Counted from the first letter of the stretch, positions 45,424 through 56,308 are shown. The stretch: DNA of 64,000 nt from Mesotaenium endlicherianum (GCA_009602735.1 WELA01010114.1:221832-285831); one strand, 5' to 3'. Program-made: numbers and translations. The notes: a model not told the origin generated them from the letters alone.

Positions 45424-46877
45424 GGCTGGTCTTTTCTCTCGACCTTAGGGAGGTGCTTGACTGGACACTGCTCTCTGAAGTGACCTGACTGCTGGCAATG
45501 AAAGCAAATCAATTTTGCTGAGGCTGGTCTTGGCTTAGTCCTACCACCACCCCTTCCGTAGCCACCTCGAGAGGAACCACCTCTACCTCTAGACTGAATA
45601 GCATTGTACTCATACTCATATTCATCACCTTGATTATCCTCAGCCTGGTCACCTTCAATTGCATTGTAGGAACCGTGGGGCCTTTTGACAATCTTAGACA
45701 CCAAAGCATTACTCTGGCGCTTGTGATTGAACTGCTGCTGATCCCAGGCGGCAGCATCCTGGATCAAGTCAGCCAGTTTCTCATACTTCTTCTCAGCGAA
45801 ATGACCAGAGACTTCGGATTTCAAGCCATACCTGAAGTATGCTATCCTAAACCGTTCTGGTAAGTCTTGCTGTTTCATCATGTTCTCCTGGAACTTTTGA
45901 GCAAACTCAGCAACTGAAGTGGTCTGCTTCAGTGTCAGGGAGATCATCGCATAGATAGCTTTCTCCTGCTGGTTGATGACATCAAACTTCTCATGCAACT
46001 TCTCGACAAACTCTACCCACGTAGGGTCACCGAGTTGTCGAGCCTTACGCTCTTCCTTCCAGTAAAGCCACCAGTCTGCGGCACTGCCTTTCAGTAGCGC
46101 ACCGGTGTGCCTGACCTTCTCGTAATCTTGCAGTTCTGGGTAGTTCTCCAGCCACTGCTCAACATCCGCGAGAAACTTGATCAGGTAATATTTTCTGTTT
46201 CCCTCAGGATCATAGTCCTGGGGAGGTTTCGGCTTGGGCTTACTAGGCCCTCGGCCACCACCACTAGTGGTGTGAGACCCCAGTTGGTCTCTGTCCCGGA
46301 GTAGGGACATTATGATTCTTTTGTCCTCCTGCTGGGACTGATACATGGTCGCCATTTGCGACTGCATCTGAACGAACAATGCTCCCAAGTCTACATTTTG
46401 GGGTGGTAGATTAGCAAATGCAGCAGCAGCATTGGCATCTACTCGCTGAGTAGTGTCCTCAACAATCCCTCTTGCTCCTGCAGCAGCAATTCCTGCCGCA
46501 TTCAGCCGGTCACGTATTTGACCTAGGGGTACATTGAGTTGTACGGCAGGAGGTGGGTTCAGAACATTGGCCCTTGATGCCATAAGTTCTTCAACAGTGC
46601 GCTCGTCAGCTGGCTGTCCTTCCCTCCTTTGTATATCTTCAGCGGCCTTTGCTACTTGTTCAGCTTCTAGTCTGGCTATCTCCTCCTCAGCTTGCTGAGC
46701 TGCGACTGAGGCAATAGCAGCTGCCTCATCTGCAGCCTCCCTAGCTGCAGTATCCGCTACTGCTTCCGAATAGGTACGATTTCCCGCTACATGGCTTTCC
46801 GCCTGGTTTTCGACATTCTCGTTATCCTGGTTCTCCATGTCTCGGGAGTTGCTAGTTTGAGACCTTGTCCTTACCAT
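45399..46877 (-). CDS. Gag polyprotein of the second chromovirus
   Basis: 492 residues. The N-terminal third is acidic and alanine/glutamate-rich. The middle (about residues 220-400; VEQWLENYPELQDYEKVRHT, LLKGSAADWWLYWKEE, VAEFAQKFQENMMKQQ) is the retrotransposon capsid fold of the UBN2/Retrotrans_gag type. Near the end an RGRGGSSRGGYGRGGG RNA-binding stretch precedes the zinc knuckle CFHCQQSGHFREQC (C-x2-C-x4-H-x4-C). It would form the particle and bind the genomic RNA. The ORF is intact, and the start is the first Met after the leader. Pol follows in the -1 frame. Confidence 0.9.
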   Translation of the reverse strand: MVRTRSQTSNSRDMENQDNENVENQAESHVAGNRTYSEAVADTAAREAADEAAAIASVAAQQAEEEIARLEAEQVAKAAEDIQRREGQPADERTVEELMASRANVLNPPPAVQLNVPLGQIRDRLNAAGIAAAGARGIVEDTTQRVDANAAAAFANLPPQNVDLGALFVQMQSQMATMYQSQQEDKRIIMSLLRDRDQLGSHTTSGGGRGPSKPKPKPPQDYDPEGNRKYYLIKFLADVEQWLENYPELQDYEKVRHTGALLKGSAADWWLYWKEERKARQLGDPTWVEFVEKLHEKFDVINQQEKAIYAMISLTLKQTTSVAEFAQKFQENMMKQQDLPERFRIAYFRYGLKSEVSGHFAEKKYEKLADLIQDAAAWDQQQFNHKRQSNALVSKIVKRPHGSYNAIEGDQAEDNQGDEYEYEYNAIQSRGRGGSSRGGYGRGGGRTKPRPASAKLICFHCQQSGHFREQCPVKHLPKVERKDQPLKDSNSQ

Positions 46878-46911
46878 ACAAAGAAGACTGTGATAACTGC
46901 TTCAATACCAC

Positions 46912-47658
46912 TGAAATGAATCGACTCACCAAATAGGCAATTAACAATTAATAAAGATCTTTATATGAGCAAGTAATCTTTATGGTATTTTTCGTTAACT
47001 GTTTTAACGGCCAAGGACAACACACTAGCAGTGAATAATACTCGTTAGCCAATTGAGAGTAAACTAGCATCAATAATGCAAATCAGTGTACTCATACATA
47101 AGCAAGGTTAGAAGACAGTGCGTATCAATGGCTTCTCGCCTTGGATTCGGATCTCTCTCAGTAAGCTGTACAGGAGAGTTGGCCTCGTTTCCGAATGCCC
47201 AACTCGAGAGCAATGCCTAGCATATGTACATGGAATGAGTTTACTGTTCAACGGTCAGTGCGATGGCATCGCCTACCCGGGAGTTAACCACGTTGGTAGG
47301 ACCTCGGTTAACCAAATCCACCGCCATCTCCCATCATCCCGAATCGCCATCCATCATAGGGATGTCATCTGGCCATTCATCTAGCATATCGTGCTTAGGT
47401 GTATGTCAAGGCAGTTAGCTGCTACCGAGTACGGAAGTCAGCTGGCTGTCAAAGAATGGGTCAGCAAGCTGACTTATATGGACTTCAGCCTGCTGCTTCC
47501 GGCTGAGTCATTAAACTGATAATTATGTAAAGTCCAGCAGACTGACTATTAACTATAGTCCAGCAGACTGGCTATTAACTAAAGTTCAGCAGGCTGAACT
47601 TAATTAACTATTTATATTTAAATGAATATCATATCCACTAATATACTGATTCATTACA
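46912..47658 (-). repeat. 5' LTR (element sense) of the second chromovirus
   Basis: 747 bp, TGAAATGAATCGACTCACC to GATTCATTACA on the plus strand. Directly inside it (minus strand, from 46911) the sequence reads GTGGTATTGAAGC, similar to the initiator-Met tRNA primer-binding consensus TGGTATCAGAGC. It exceeds the other LTR by an insertion near 47540-47610 made of repeated CAGCAGACTG units. Confidence 0.85.
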
Positions 47659-47732
47659 GCTGGTCATCTCCAGCCTCCATGTCTCTTCGACAGCTAGCCA
47701 AAGCTTCCGCCTCACTAACATCGGTAGTAGCA

Positions 47733-48302
47733 CTAACACCTTGCTGACCATTTAATGGTGCAGCTCGGCGAGTCACTCATTCCTGGGCATTTGTAATCTT
47801 TTCTGACAGATTTGCAGACACTGCGCGATTCTGCGACAAAACTAGCGTCATCATTTTCAAAGGCCGCCCTCTGTTGACCTTTTGTAAGATGTCGCATAGC
47901 CTTGGTGAGTTCTTGTGTTAGTGCCAAGTCTACGCTCTCAACAGGTGCGGCAGGTACTGCTCTCTCTGGCAACAAAGCTGACAATGGGGCTTTTGCAGCC
48001 TCGTTCTGGATTTTTAAATCCCTAGCCTTCTCTTGCTCTCCAAATGCCCATTCCTAGGTAAGGTCCTCATCCTTCTGGAACTGGCAACAGAGTAGCAAGG
48101 CATCCTTGTCCAAGTACTGAACCAGACTTATGAATGCAACAGACTGTGTGTATGAGGCATCCTTTCGGATCTTCTCAAGGAAATCCGCCCAATAGATATC
48201 ATCAAACTCTTCGAAAGTGAGACTATTTCCGCCGGTTTGTCCACTAAAACATTTTACAGACAGCTTGAACTTAGGATTTCCATCCCTATCATCACCAGCC
48301 AT
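47733..48302 (-). pseudogene. Broken gag-like ORF of unknown family
   Basis: MAGDDRDGNPKFKLSVKCFS and LTFEEFDDIYWADFLEKIRK followed by SVAFISLVQYLDKDALLLCC, one stop codon, then VESVDLALTQELTKAMRHLT and KYKCPGMSD-like residues. The pattern of a short N-terminal tail, helices and 'YL.G/DKA' resembles retroelement gag capsid, but the match is weak. It may equally be the first exon of a host gene cut by the neighbouring LTR at 47658. Confidence 0.4.
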
Positions 48303-48480
48303 CTCTAAAGGTGGCCAATACTCACTGTCTTATACCCAGGCGTCTTGTTCTCTGCCCAAATTAGGTGCAAAGGAACTTGCACTATACGGATTCTCACCGG
48401 CACTTTCAGACACTTTTGGACACCTTTGTGACCAATTACAATCCATCATGACGTTGTCGACTCGTATCAAATTTTGTAAG

Positions 48481-48790
48481 AGCAGAGACGGAAGGGGTAC
48501 AAGAAGAGAGACGACGGGGGTACGAGGGCAGACGACGGGGGTACGAGGGCAAAGATGACAGGGGTACGAGAGGAGAGACGGCAAAGGTACGCGAGGGTGG
48601 CAGGGGTACGCAAAGAAAGATGACAGGGGTTTGAGAGCAGAGACGGCAGGGGTACACGAGGGGAGACGCAGGGGAATAAGAGGAGAGACGGCAGGGGTAC
48701 GCAAGGAGAGACCACAAAAATACGAGAGCAGAGACGAAAGGGGTGCGAGAGGAGAGGTGACAGGGGTACGATCGTACGAGAGCAGAGACT
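48481..48790. repeat. Degenerate ~23-bp minisatellite
   Basis: About 13 imperfect copies of a unit close to AGAGACGGCAGGGGTACGAG plus two or three bases. Neighbouring copies differ at several positions. The minus-strand open frame here is a by-product of the repeat. Confidence 0.85.
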
Positions 48791-49631
48791 CCTGTAGACT
48801 TTGAATTGGTTCTAACAATGGGAGAACAGCAATACCAAAAAAAAAAAACACGGCTGTGGGGTATAAAAGAACGAAAAACAGACAGCTTGTGTACAAAATG
48901 TAGACTACTTGGTGTACACTTCAGATTATTTTTGGCTCTCAAGGCGCCGCAAATTGTTTGAGAATGGGTTCTTGAAAAGCAAAATTTCTGAGTACCTTTT
49001 GAGCATTTATTTATCTCAAGCTCAAAAATCTTGAGAGGCTTTCACGTAATCCAATTACAATGTGCCCCACATGGAGAGGACGCAACTTACCAAAACAATC
49101 TCAATTTTAGATGTCGGTCGGAAGGCGTCATAGATATCCTAAATGTCGGTCAAGTCGCATAATGTAATAAAGTTGTATGTCGCATCAGTGTCAATCCCTC
49201 GTCATCTTTGCCATTGTACTTTGGATGAACCCAAACTCCTAAATTATTTAGCAAGAAGGTAATCTACGAGCAACAATAAATTGCCTAGTATCTACCTAGG
49301 TTTATACCCACATTATTAAACAACATATGTTCACAAACAACTACAAACCCACGTAGTACCTATCTAGATGTACATATTTACATTATTGAATAACAAGGTA
49401 TACTTATTAAATGCCAAAAAAACCTACCTAGTATCTATGAAATTTATATTTACTACCTACAATCCAATACCCAAAATTAACCTAGTTTCCAAACTCCACG
49501 TTTGGGAAGACCTAGGTCATCAAAACCTGAGCCACCCATTAACATTCAACACGATTGAAATTTTGCAAGTTTGACATCTTGAAGTATGGAAGTGACAAAC
49601 AAGATAATTTTTCAAATAGGCTGTTGTTGGT
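48791..49631. other. AT-rich DNA left of the young retrotransposon
   Basis: No gene seen. Copies of CCTA(G)TATCTACCTAGG-like words recur between 49270 and 49440. The last five bases (TTGGT, 49627-49631) are the left target-site duplication of the next element. Confidence 0.45.
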
Positions 49632-50134
49632 TGTAGTGATTTGAGTTATTATATATTAGTTTGCATATATTTTAATGTTTTCAAATATATTTGGAGTAGT
49701 ATTGTGTGGAGTCAAGTGTGAATAGGTACTCTAGTGACTTGGTTCATGTCCTTTGAACCTTCCAAGGCATTTTCGAAGTTAGAGGAAAGACCTAGAAGAA
49801 CTCCATGTGGCAAAAGTCAAATGTGCCATTTTTAGGTCAAAAGGACATGTGTACATTATTCTAGAAAGAGGTAGCAAGTTTTGGGATGTGTTGGGTGCCA
49901 ACACATCAACATACACTTTCCTAGAACTTACTTATGTAGCAAGTATATAAACAAGAGCTAGAACATAGAAAGACATTCCAGAATCACTCTTGTACTTGCC
50001 AAAATCCAGAAATATATTAACTTTCAAGAAGCCATCTCTCTTTCAAGAAGCTACCACTTGTGTTCAAAGATCCTTGTCTTGAATAGATAAAGTATTCTGT
50101 TTTACTAAGTACTTTATCTATCTGTTTCACTACA
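49632..50134 (+). repeat. 5' LTR of the young chromovirus
   Basis: 503 bp with 8-bp terminal inverted repeat TGTAGTGA/TCACTACA. A TATATAAAC at about 49946-49954 could be the promoter TATA box. It pairs with 55806-56308. Confidence 0.95.
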
Positions 50135-50135
50135 G

Positions 50136-50147
50136 TGGTATCGGAGC
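50136..50147 (+). promoter_or_regulatory. Primer-binding site
   Basis: TGGTATCGGAGC starts two bases after the 5' LTR and matches the initiator-Met tRNA complement TGGTATCAGAGC at all but one position. It is the expected minus-strand primer site of Ty3-type elements. Confidence 0.85.
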
Positions 50148-50171
50148 TAGGCACTTTGGTAGCACAAGAAG

Positions 50172-51452
50172 ATGGCCGATCCTCAAGACCAACAGCAAGC
50201 TTTCGAAGGAAGCCCTTCCTCTCCAAGACACCCTCCTCCAGCGCCGATGGGAGAGCCCACTCAAGAAAATCTGCAACAACAAGAAGCACCACAAGGAGGA
50301 GCACACCCTCCTCCAGCGTCGATGGGAGAGCCTACTCAAGGAAATCTGCAACAACAAGAAGCACCACAAGGAGGAGCACCGTCAAATCCCGTGGCAGCCG
50401 CTATAGCAAAGTTGACCCCACCACAAGGAGTTCCCGCAAATGAGTGGGCAGCCTTCCTAATGACCGTCCACAACCAAGTGGGCTTGGCCACCTATGAAGC
50501 AACCGTGCAAGCGTCAAGAGAAGCTATGGCTGCCATGGTTGCCCCTATTGCGAGCAATGCTCAAAATCCAGCCCCGGCTCAAGCGCCTCCACAAGAGCCA
50601 ACGAGAGCAAGGAAACTCATCAAGCCCGGCAAACCCGACACTTTCAACCCCGGGAAAGGTGCCAACCTGAATTTATGGCTCTACCAAGTGGAGACGTACC
50701 TCGCGTTCCTTGAAGTACCCGAGGAGGACTACGTTCCCTTTGCCGTTACCTTACTTAGAGGAGCAGCAACATCATGGTGGCGTAACTATCAAGCGGCTAT
50801 ATATCAAGCTATGGCGCACCCCATGCTCGGCCAAGAGCCCCCACCATCATATGCAAGATGGGCAGATTTTCGTGAGGCCCTCAAGAAGCAATTCATGCCC
50901 ATCAATGCGGAGAAGATTGCCCGAGGAAAGCTCCACCATCTCAAGCAAACGACGTCCGTTCAAGAGTATACATCCAGATTTCACGCCCTCACTCTTGAGA
51001 TCCCCAACATGTCTCTCGAGGAGAAGATTGACCGTTACATCTTTGGCCTCAAACCCAAGGTGGCAAAGGAAGTGGAGTTACGCGACTTGACGGACTTCTC
51101 AAAGATCATTGAAGTGGCCCAAAAGGTGGATACCTTGGATTTCAAGCACTCCGTGCCTTCATCTTCACGGGTACCGACGACGCGGGTGTACGCAGCCCCT
51201 TCCACATCCGAATCTGGACCCACACCCATGGAAATCGGAGTTATTAAAAGGGACCCCGCGGCTGCCCGGAAGAGTGGAAGACCCTCCAATGACACTTATG
51301 ATGCAAGAAACCAGCAAGGAGTGAAAGCAAGACTCTCCCCGGCTGAAAAAGAAGCTCTCATGACGGCTGGACTATGCTTCTATTGCAAGGAAAAGGGCCA
51401 TCGTGCACTTTCATGCCCCAAAAAGTTGTCAAAAAACGGACAGCGCCGGTAG
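50172..51452 (+). CDS. Gag polyprotein of the young chromovirus
   Basis: 426 residues. The N-terminus carries a 25-residue tandem duplication (50229-50303 and 50304-50378; consensus [19 protein letters not shown]). The capsid part (about residues 150-310) contains [40 protein letters not shown] and [20 protein letters not shown], typical of Retrotrans_gag. A CCHC zinc knuckle [14 protein letters not shown] closes the protein. It assembles the particle and packages RNA. The terminal 79 nt overlap pol in the -1 frame. Confidence 0.95.
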   Translation: MADPQDQQQAFEGSPSSPRHPPPAPMGEPTQENLQQQEAPQGGAHPPPASMGEPTQGNLQQQEAPQGGAPSNPVAAAIAKLTPPQGVPANEWAAFLMTVHNQVGLATYEATVQASREAMAAMVAPIASNAQNPAPAQAPPQEPTRARKLIKPGKPDTFNPGKGANLNLWLYQVETYLAFLEVPEEDYVPFAVTLLRGAATSWWRNYQAAIYQAMAHPMLGQEPPPSYARWADFREALKKQFMPINAEKIARGKLHHLKQTTSVQEYTSRFHALTLEIPNMSLEEKIDRYIFGLKPKVAKEVELRDLTDFSKIIEVAQKVDTLDFKHSVPSSSRVPTTRVYAAPSTSESGPTPMEIGVIKRDPAAARKSGRPSNDTYDARNQQGVKARLSPAEKEALMTAGLCFYCKEKGHRALSCPKKLSKNGQRR

Positions 51453-54400
51453 GCCAGGAGCCTACCACCCCAAGACCCACTTCACGAGAAGGCAACACGC
51501 CAAGTGAGGTGGAGACCCCCGTTGAAGACGACGTTCCAGCCCCAATGAGTTTGAGAGGTTACCTTGGAGGAGAGAAGGTCCACATCTTGGTGGATAGCGG
51601 AGCTCAAGGCAACTTCATTGCTGCAGATTTTGCCACCAAGCACGGTATTACTATGCGAACTCTTGACCACGACGAGGAGATTATGATGCCCGATGGATTC
51701 TCCTATACTACCCCTTCCAAGAAGACGTACCCCTTGGCACTCTCTATCAAGTCCTTCAAGGATAGAGTAGTGTTCTCCCCCATGCAATTGGGCAAGTACG
51801 ACGTCATCCTAGGGACGCCTTGGTTGACCAAGCACAACCCCCAAGTTGATTGGAGGACCGGTACTATCAAGATCAAGAATGACATCACTTCAAGAATCTG
51901 TATTTTGCGCGCAATCCAGAATATCCAGACCCAAGACATCCAGAAGCCGGCACACGAGATACTATTGTCCGCCCTCCAACTCAAGAGACTTGTGAGGAAG
52001 GGACACGAGCTTCTTTTGGCCTTGATCACGCCAAAAGACATCAAGAAAGACATCGAGAGTCAAGAAGGCAGCCCCGTTCCCAAGGAGATACAAGAAGTCT
52101 TTGAGGACTACAAAGAAGTGTTCTCCCCGGAATTGCCCAAGGGCCTACCCCCCAAAAGATTCGTAGACCACAAGATAGAGTTGGAGCCCGGAAGCAAGCC
52201 CATCTCTCGGCCTACGTTCAAAATGTCATACACGGAGCTAGACGAAGTCAAGAAGCAAATCAAGGAGCTACTGGAGCATGGCTTCATTCGACCTAGCAAG
52301 TCGCCATTTGGAGCCCCGGTGCTATTTGTCAAGAAGAAAGATGGTACCTTGAGGATGTGTGTGGACTATCGCGCCCTCAACAAGATCACCATCAAGAATC
52401 GATACCCGCTGCCGCGCATGGATGAGCTCATGGACCGGCTGGTTGGAGCCAAGTACTTCACGAAGATTGACTTACGGAGCGGCTACCACCAGATTCGCAT
52501 CGCAGAACCGGACATAGAGAAGACGGCATTCAGGACAAGATATGGACATTTTGAGTTCATGGTCCTGCCATTTGGACTCACCAACGCGCCAGCAACTTTC
52601 ATGACTATGATGAACACCATATTTCAGCCCATGTTGGACAGATTTGTGGTGGTATTCATCGATGACATCCTTATCTACAGCAAGACCCTTGAAGAGCATG
52701 CGAGACACTTGAAAGAAGTCCTTGAAGTATTGAAGCAAAACAAGCTGTTTGCGAAGGAGTCAAAATGCGAGTTTGCCAAACAAGAAGTGGAGTTCCTAGG
52801 TCTCCACGTGACTGCTGATGGCATCAAGATAGACCCCAAGAAGACCACGGTGGTGGAGGAATGGCCAACCCCCACGACCAAGAAAGAACTCCAGTCATTC
52901 TTGGGATTTGCCAATTGGTACAGAAAATTCATCCAAGGCTTCTCGCACATAGCAGCCCCCCTGACAGATCTACTCAAGAAGGACAGGCTATATACATGGA
53001 CCGAGAAAGAGGAAGAGGCATTTCAAGAGTTAAAGCGAAGATTGACCACATCCCCGGTGCTCACACTCCCAAGTCCAAACCCAGATTGGCCCTTCCACGT
53101 CATCACCGATGCATCTTCCTATGCAATAGGAGCAATCCTGCTTCAAGACCAAGGCAAGGGACTGCAGCCCATCGCCTACGAGTCAAGGAAGCTAAATCCA
53201 GCCGAGCAAAATTATACAACCACGGAGCGAGAGGCATTGGCGATTGTACATGCCTTGAAGGTTTGGCGCTGCTACGTTGAAGGACGCAAAGTACTGGTCA
53301 CCACGGACCACGAGGCGTTAAAGCACCTCCAGACGCAGCCGTATCTCTCAAGGAGACAAGCAAGATGGAGCGGATACTTGCAACAATACAACATCACGAT
53401 TCAGTACCAGCCCGGCAAGACAAACCCGGCTGACCCCCTCTCAAGACTGCAATTAAATGCAGTGATGGTATCCCTGAAGACAGATCTGGAAGCTCGATTT
53501 TCAGCCGCCTATGAAAGAGACCCTTACTACAAGAACGGAGAAGCAGCCTTGGACCCATGCAAGAAGCAAGAAGGCAATTATTGGGTGAGGCAAGATACGG
53601 GCCAGAGATGTGTTCCTAATGACTTAGACCTCCGGCTCTTGCTTCTACGAGAAGCACACGACAACCCTCTTGGAGGACACTTTGGAATCCTAAGGACCAC
53701 GGGCGTTCTAGCTAGGACTTATTGTTGGCCAGGCATGTCTAAGCAAGTCAAGGAGTACTGCAGGAGCTGTGACACATGCCAAAGAATCAAGCCATCATCG
53801 CAAAAGGCGGGAGGACTCCTCCAACCACTACCAATCCCCGAAAGACAATGGACGGACATCTCAATGGACCTTATCGTGGACTTGCCCGTGACACCTCGAG
53901 GCCATAATGCAATACTCACGGCGGTGGACAGACTTACCAAGATGGCTCATTTTATTCCCACGACGACTAAGGCTACAGCACCACAACTTGCAAGACTCAT
54001 CTTTGACAACATCTTCCGACTCCATGGACTACCATCAAGAATTGTGTCAGATAGAGATCCAAGATTCACAAGCCATTTCTGGAATCTCTTCAAGAACTTA
54101 GGTACATCGCTAGATATGTCTACTGGCTACCACCCACAATCAGATGGGCAAACCGAGCGTATGAATCGTACCCTAAAGACCTCTCTAAAGGCCTACGTGT
54201 CTACCCTCGAGCAAGACTGGGACATGTACTTGACCCCCCTCGAGTTTCCCTACAACAACACTACGCAGGCCTCCACCCAAGAGTCCTCATTCTTCCTCAA
54301 CTATGGCTTCCATCCGACCACGCCACTGAGCTTCACGGCTGGCCATGATGAAGTACCTGCAGCCACAGATTTTATGGAGACATTAGAAGCAGCCCTTACA

Positions 54401-55036
54401 GCAGCGAAGAAAGCTCTACAACACGCGCAAGATGCTCAAGCAAGAGTGGCGAACAGATCCAGAAGAGAAATTACGTACAGAGTGGGTGACAACGTGTTAC
54501 TATCATCCAAGAATATTTCCCTGAACGACAGGCCTGCCGGCAGCAAGTTCTCTCCCAAGTATTTGGGACCCTTCAAGATTATCCAGCAAGTCAACCCCGT
54601 TGCTTTCAAGCTAGAACTTCCCCAGACTATGCACATTGACCCCGTATTCCACGCTTCCCTCTTCAAGCGATATGTGCAACCCGACAACAAGTTCCCTGGA
54701 CGTGTGACAACCCCACCAGCCCCAACAATAGTGGATGATCACTTGGAGTACGAAGTGGAAGACATAGTGGCTATGAGAAATTTCAGGAGACAGCAGCAAT
54801 ACTTGATCAAGTGGAAAGGATATCCAGATTCGGAAAATAGTTGGGTAGCGGCGCACTACCTTGACAAAGTTCATCGAAAGTTGAAGCGCTTCCATACCGC
54901 CAATCCCCATCTTGGACCAGCCCCAAGTCTCTCTACTAGAATCCCGGAGACTTCAGGGAGGCAGCCTGCCACCATCAAGAAGCAGCAGAAGACCCCTTGG
55001 AGGCAGCCTGCAAGAACCACAAAGAGGAAAAAATGA
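51374..55036 (+). CDS. Pol polyprotein (PR-RT-RH-IN-chromodomain) of the young chromovirus
   Basis: The frame is open for 1,220 codons from 51374, but translation probably enters by -1 frameshifting near 51437. Residue numbers from the first Met: protease [11 protein letters not shown] (D74); RT with [35 protein letters not shown] and the catalytic FIDD box near 427; RNase [16 protein letters not shown] near 577. Integrase zinc finger is at about 760-805 (H...H...CRSCDTCQ), with core Asp in MDLIVDLP (about 830), SDRDPRF (about 892) and Glu in [10 protein letters not shown] (about 925). The GPY/F-like [12 protein letters not shown] follows, then a chromodomain ([25 protein letters not shown]; about 1125-1170). 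All catalytic residues are present. The chromodomain marks it as a chromovirus. RT copies RNA to DNA in the particle and integrase inserts it. Confidence 0.97.
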   Translation: MLLLQGKGPSCTFMPQKVVKKRTAPVGQEPTTPRPTSREGNTPSEVETPVEDDVPAPMSLRGYLGGEKVHILVDSGAQGNFIAADFATKHGITMRTLDHDEEIMMPDGFSYTTPSKKTYPLALSIKSFKDRVVFSPMQLGKYDVILGTPWLTKHNPQVDWRTGTIKIKNDITSRICILRAIQNIQTQDIQKPAHEILLSALQLKRLVRKGHELLLALITPKDIKKDIESQEGSPVPKEIQEVFEDYKEVFSPELPKGLPPKRFVDHKIELEPGSKPISRPTFKMSYTELDEVKKQIKELLEHGFIRPSKSPFGAPVLFVKKKDGTLRMCVDYRALNKITIKNRYPLPRMDELMDRLVGAKYFTKIDLRSGYHQIRIAEPDIEKTAFRTRYGHFEFMVLPFGLTNAPATFMTMMNTIFQPMLDRFVVVFIDDILIYSKTLEEHARHLKEVLEVLKQNKLFAKESKCEFAKQEVEFLGLHVTADGIKIDPKKTTVVEEWPTPTTKKELQSFLGFANWYRKFIQGFSHIAAPLTDLLKKDRLYTWTEKEEEAFQELKRRLTTSPVLTLPSPNPDWPFHVITDASSYAIGAILLQDQGKGLQPIAYESRKLNPAEQNYTTTEREALAIVHALKVWRCYVEGRKVLVTTDHEALKHLQTQPYLSRRQARWSGYLQQYNITIQYQPGKTNPADPLSRLQLNAVMVSLKTDLEARFSAAYERDPYYKNGEAALDPCKKQEGNYWVRQDTGQRCVPNDLDLRLLLLREAHDNPLGGHFGILRTTGVLARTYCWPGMSKQVKEYCRSCDTCQRIKPSSQKAGGLLQPLPIPERQWTDISMDLIVDLPVTPRGHNAILTAVDRLTKMAHFIPTTTKATAPQLARLIFDNIFRLHGLPSRIVSDRDPRFTSHFWNLFKNLGTSLDMSTGYHPQSDGQTERMNRTLKTSLKAYVSTLEQDWDMYLTPLEFPYNNTTQASTQESSFFLNYGFHPTTPLSFTAGHDEVPAATDFMETLEAALTAAKKALQHAQDAQARVANRSRREITYRVGDNVLLSSKNISLNDRPAGSKFSPKYLGPFKIIQQVNPVAFKLELPQTMHIDPVFHASLFKRYVQPDNKFPGRVTTPPAPTIVDDHLEYEVEDIVAMRNFRRQQQYLIKWKGYPDSENSWVAAHYLDKVHRKLKRFHTANPHLGPAPSLSTRIPETSGRQPATIKKQQKTPWRQPARTTKRKK
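51431..51466 (+). promoter_or_regulatory. -1 ribosomal frameshift signal at the gag-pol overlap (young chromovirus)
   Basis: Gag codons TCA AAA AAC include the heptamer A AAA AAC (51431-51437) in the proper phase, one of the most efficient eukaryotic slippery sites. Ten nucleotides on, a 7-bp stem GGTAGGC/GCCTACC with a 5-nt loop occupies 51448-51466. The gag stop TAG (51450-51452) lies in the stem. The -1 product continues [11 protein letters not shown] into the protease. Confidence 0.78.
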
Positions 55037-55639
55037 CATTAGACACTTTTCTCTTCTTGCAGTTTCTGGACAGAAAACTAAAACTGCTACTGGCGATAGG
55101 TCTCTTCATAATAAATTCTGAAAATTTACCTGGCTGTAGTCCATGAGTAGCCGGTCATTTAGAGTCCAAGTTTGCTCAATTTGGAGCACTGGTGAGAGAG
55201 ATATGATGCTCTAAGTAGAAGGGGGTCAGGCTGCTGGCATTGTTAGGGCAGAATATGCCTTCTGACATTGTGCCCTCCCCTGAACTTGGAATGCTCTGAA
55301 ACTCAAGACTCTGGTAGAACATCTTACAGCGCCCAGTTTGAGACTTAGTTTGCTAAATTTGGAGAAGTATAGAAGGACTTATGATTTTCAGAAGTTTCTG
55401 CACAGATTTGGAGGAGTGCCTACTCTCTCAGCTCTCAACGACACTCCAGAAATGAGAATGCTCTCAAATTTGGTGACCCGGTAGAGTTCTCCGACGCGGT
55501 ACGTCTGGCACTCGAAGTTTTAGATTTGGAGCAGTTCTGTGGCCGCTATGAATTTTTGAATTCGTGGTAGATTCTGGGCCAACTTGTACAATTTTCTTTA
55601 TCATGAAGGAGTAGGCTAGCCAATAAGGTCACACCACCT

Positions 55640-55790
55640 ACGACCTTGCCTAGTCTACCTTACATGTGTAGCACCTGACTTGGCGCCTTTGACTAGTCCT
55701 TTTCACATGTGTGGCATCTGACTTGAAACTGTTGACTAGTTTGCTCCACATGTGTAAGACCTGACTTGACGCGCCGAGACGTCGCTTTTT
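55640..55790 (+). repeat. 43-bp tandem repeats before the polypurine tract
   Basis: Three imperfect copies begin at ACATGTGT in 55662, 55705 and 55748 (period 43 bp), each followed by a variant of CTGACTTG and, in two, TGACTAG. They sit in the 3' untranslated part of the element. Confidence 0.8.
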
Positions 55791-55795
55791 CTATC

Positions 55796-55805
55796 GGGGG
55801 GGTGA
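55796..55805 (+). promoter_or_regulatory. Polypurine tract
   Basis: GGGGGGGTGA directly abuts the 3' LTR start TGTAGTG. This is the expected plus-strand primer position. Confidence 0.75.
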
Positions 55806-56308
55806 TGTAGTGATTTGAGTTATTATATATTAGTTTGCATATATTTTAATGTTTTCAAATATATTTGGAGTAGTATTGTGTGGAGTCAAGTGTGAATAGG
55901 TACTCTAGTAACTTGGTTCATGTCCTTTGAACCTTCCAAGGCATTTTCGAAGTTAGAGGAAAGACCTAGAAGAACTCCATGTGGCAAAAGTCAGATGTGC
56001 CATTTTTAGGTCAAAAGGACATGTGTACATTATTCTAGAAAGAGGTGGCAAGTTTTGGGATGTGTTGGGTGCCAACACATCAACATACACCTTCCTAGAA
56101 ATTACTTATGTAGCAAGTATATAAACAAGAGCTAGAACATAGAAAGACATTCCAGAATCACTCTTGTACTTGCCAAAATCCAGAAATATATTAACTTTCA
56201 AGAAGCCATCTCTCTTTCAAGAAGCTACCACTTGTGTTCAAAGATCCTTGTCTTGAATAGATAAAGTATTATGTTTTACTAAGTACTTTATCTATCTGTT
56301 TCACTACA
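55806..56308 (+). repeat. 3' LTR of the young chromovirus
   Basis: 503 bp, same length as the 5' LTR, with about six substitutions and no indel seen. It is followed by the TTGGT target duplication. Confidence 0.95.

Larger units (their letters stand above)
39802..47658 (-). mobile_element. Internally deleted Ty3/gypsy chromovirus with an extra 3' ORF
   Basis: Direct LTRs (39802-40515 and 46912-47658, both TG...CA in element sense) enclose gag, protease, RT, RNase H, integrase, chromodomain and a further 556-codon ORF, all on the minus strand. Gene order PR-RT-RH-IN plus a C-terminal chromodomain places it in the chromovirus branch of Metaviridae-type LTR elements. Pol carries two large deletions, a frameshift and one stop, so this copy cannot move by itself, while gag and the extra ORF remain open. 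No target-site duplication is visible (AATCT left, GCTGG right), suggesting later rearrangement. The LTRs differ by indels, including a duplicated AGTCCAGCAGACTG unit in the right copy, so the insertion is not recent. Confidence 0.88.
49632..56308 (+). mobile_element. Full-length, apparently young Ty3/gypsy chromovirus
   Basis: 6,677 bp bounded by two 503-bp LTRs (TGTAGTGA...TCACTACA) and by the 5-bp target duplication TTGGT at 49627-49631 and 56309-56313. Inside are a primer-binding site, gag, pol with protease, RT, RNase H, integrase and chromodomain, a repeat-bearing 3' untranslated part and a polypurine tract. By eye the LTRs differ at about six positions (roughly 1.2%), so insertion is recent on an evolutionary scale. 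All catalytic motifs are intact and neither ORF has a premature stop; the copy may be competent for transposition. Pol lies in the -1 frame to gag. Confidence 0.96.

Noticed and set aside
48481-48790. Possible CRISPR-like array
   Set aside because: Head-to-tail degenerate units without spacers, in a eukaryotic genome; a minisatellite.
48330-48896. 188-codon minus-strand ORF with repeated SLRTPAVSPL-like units
   Set aside because: It is the translation of the minisatellite, not a gene.
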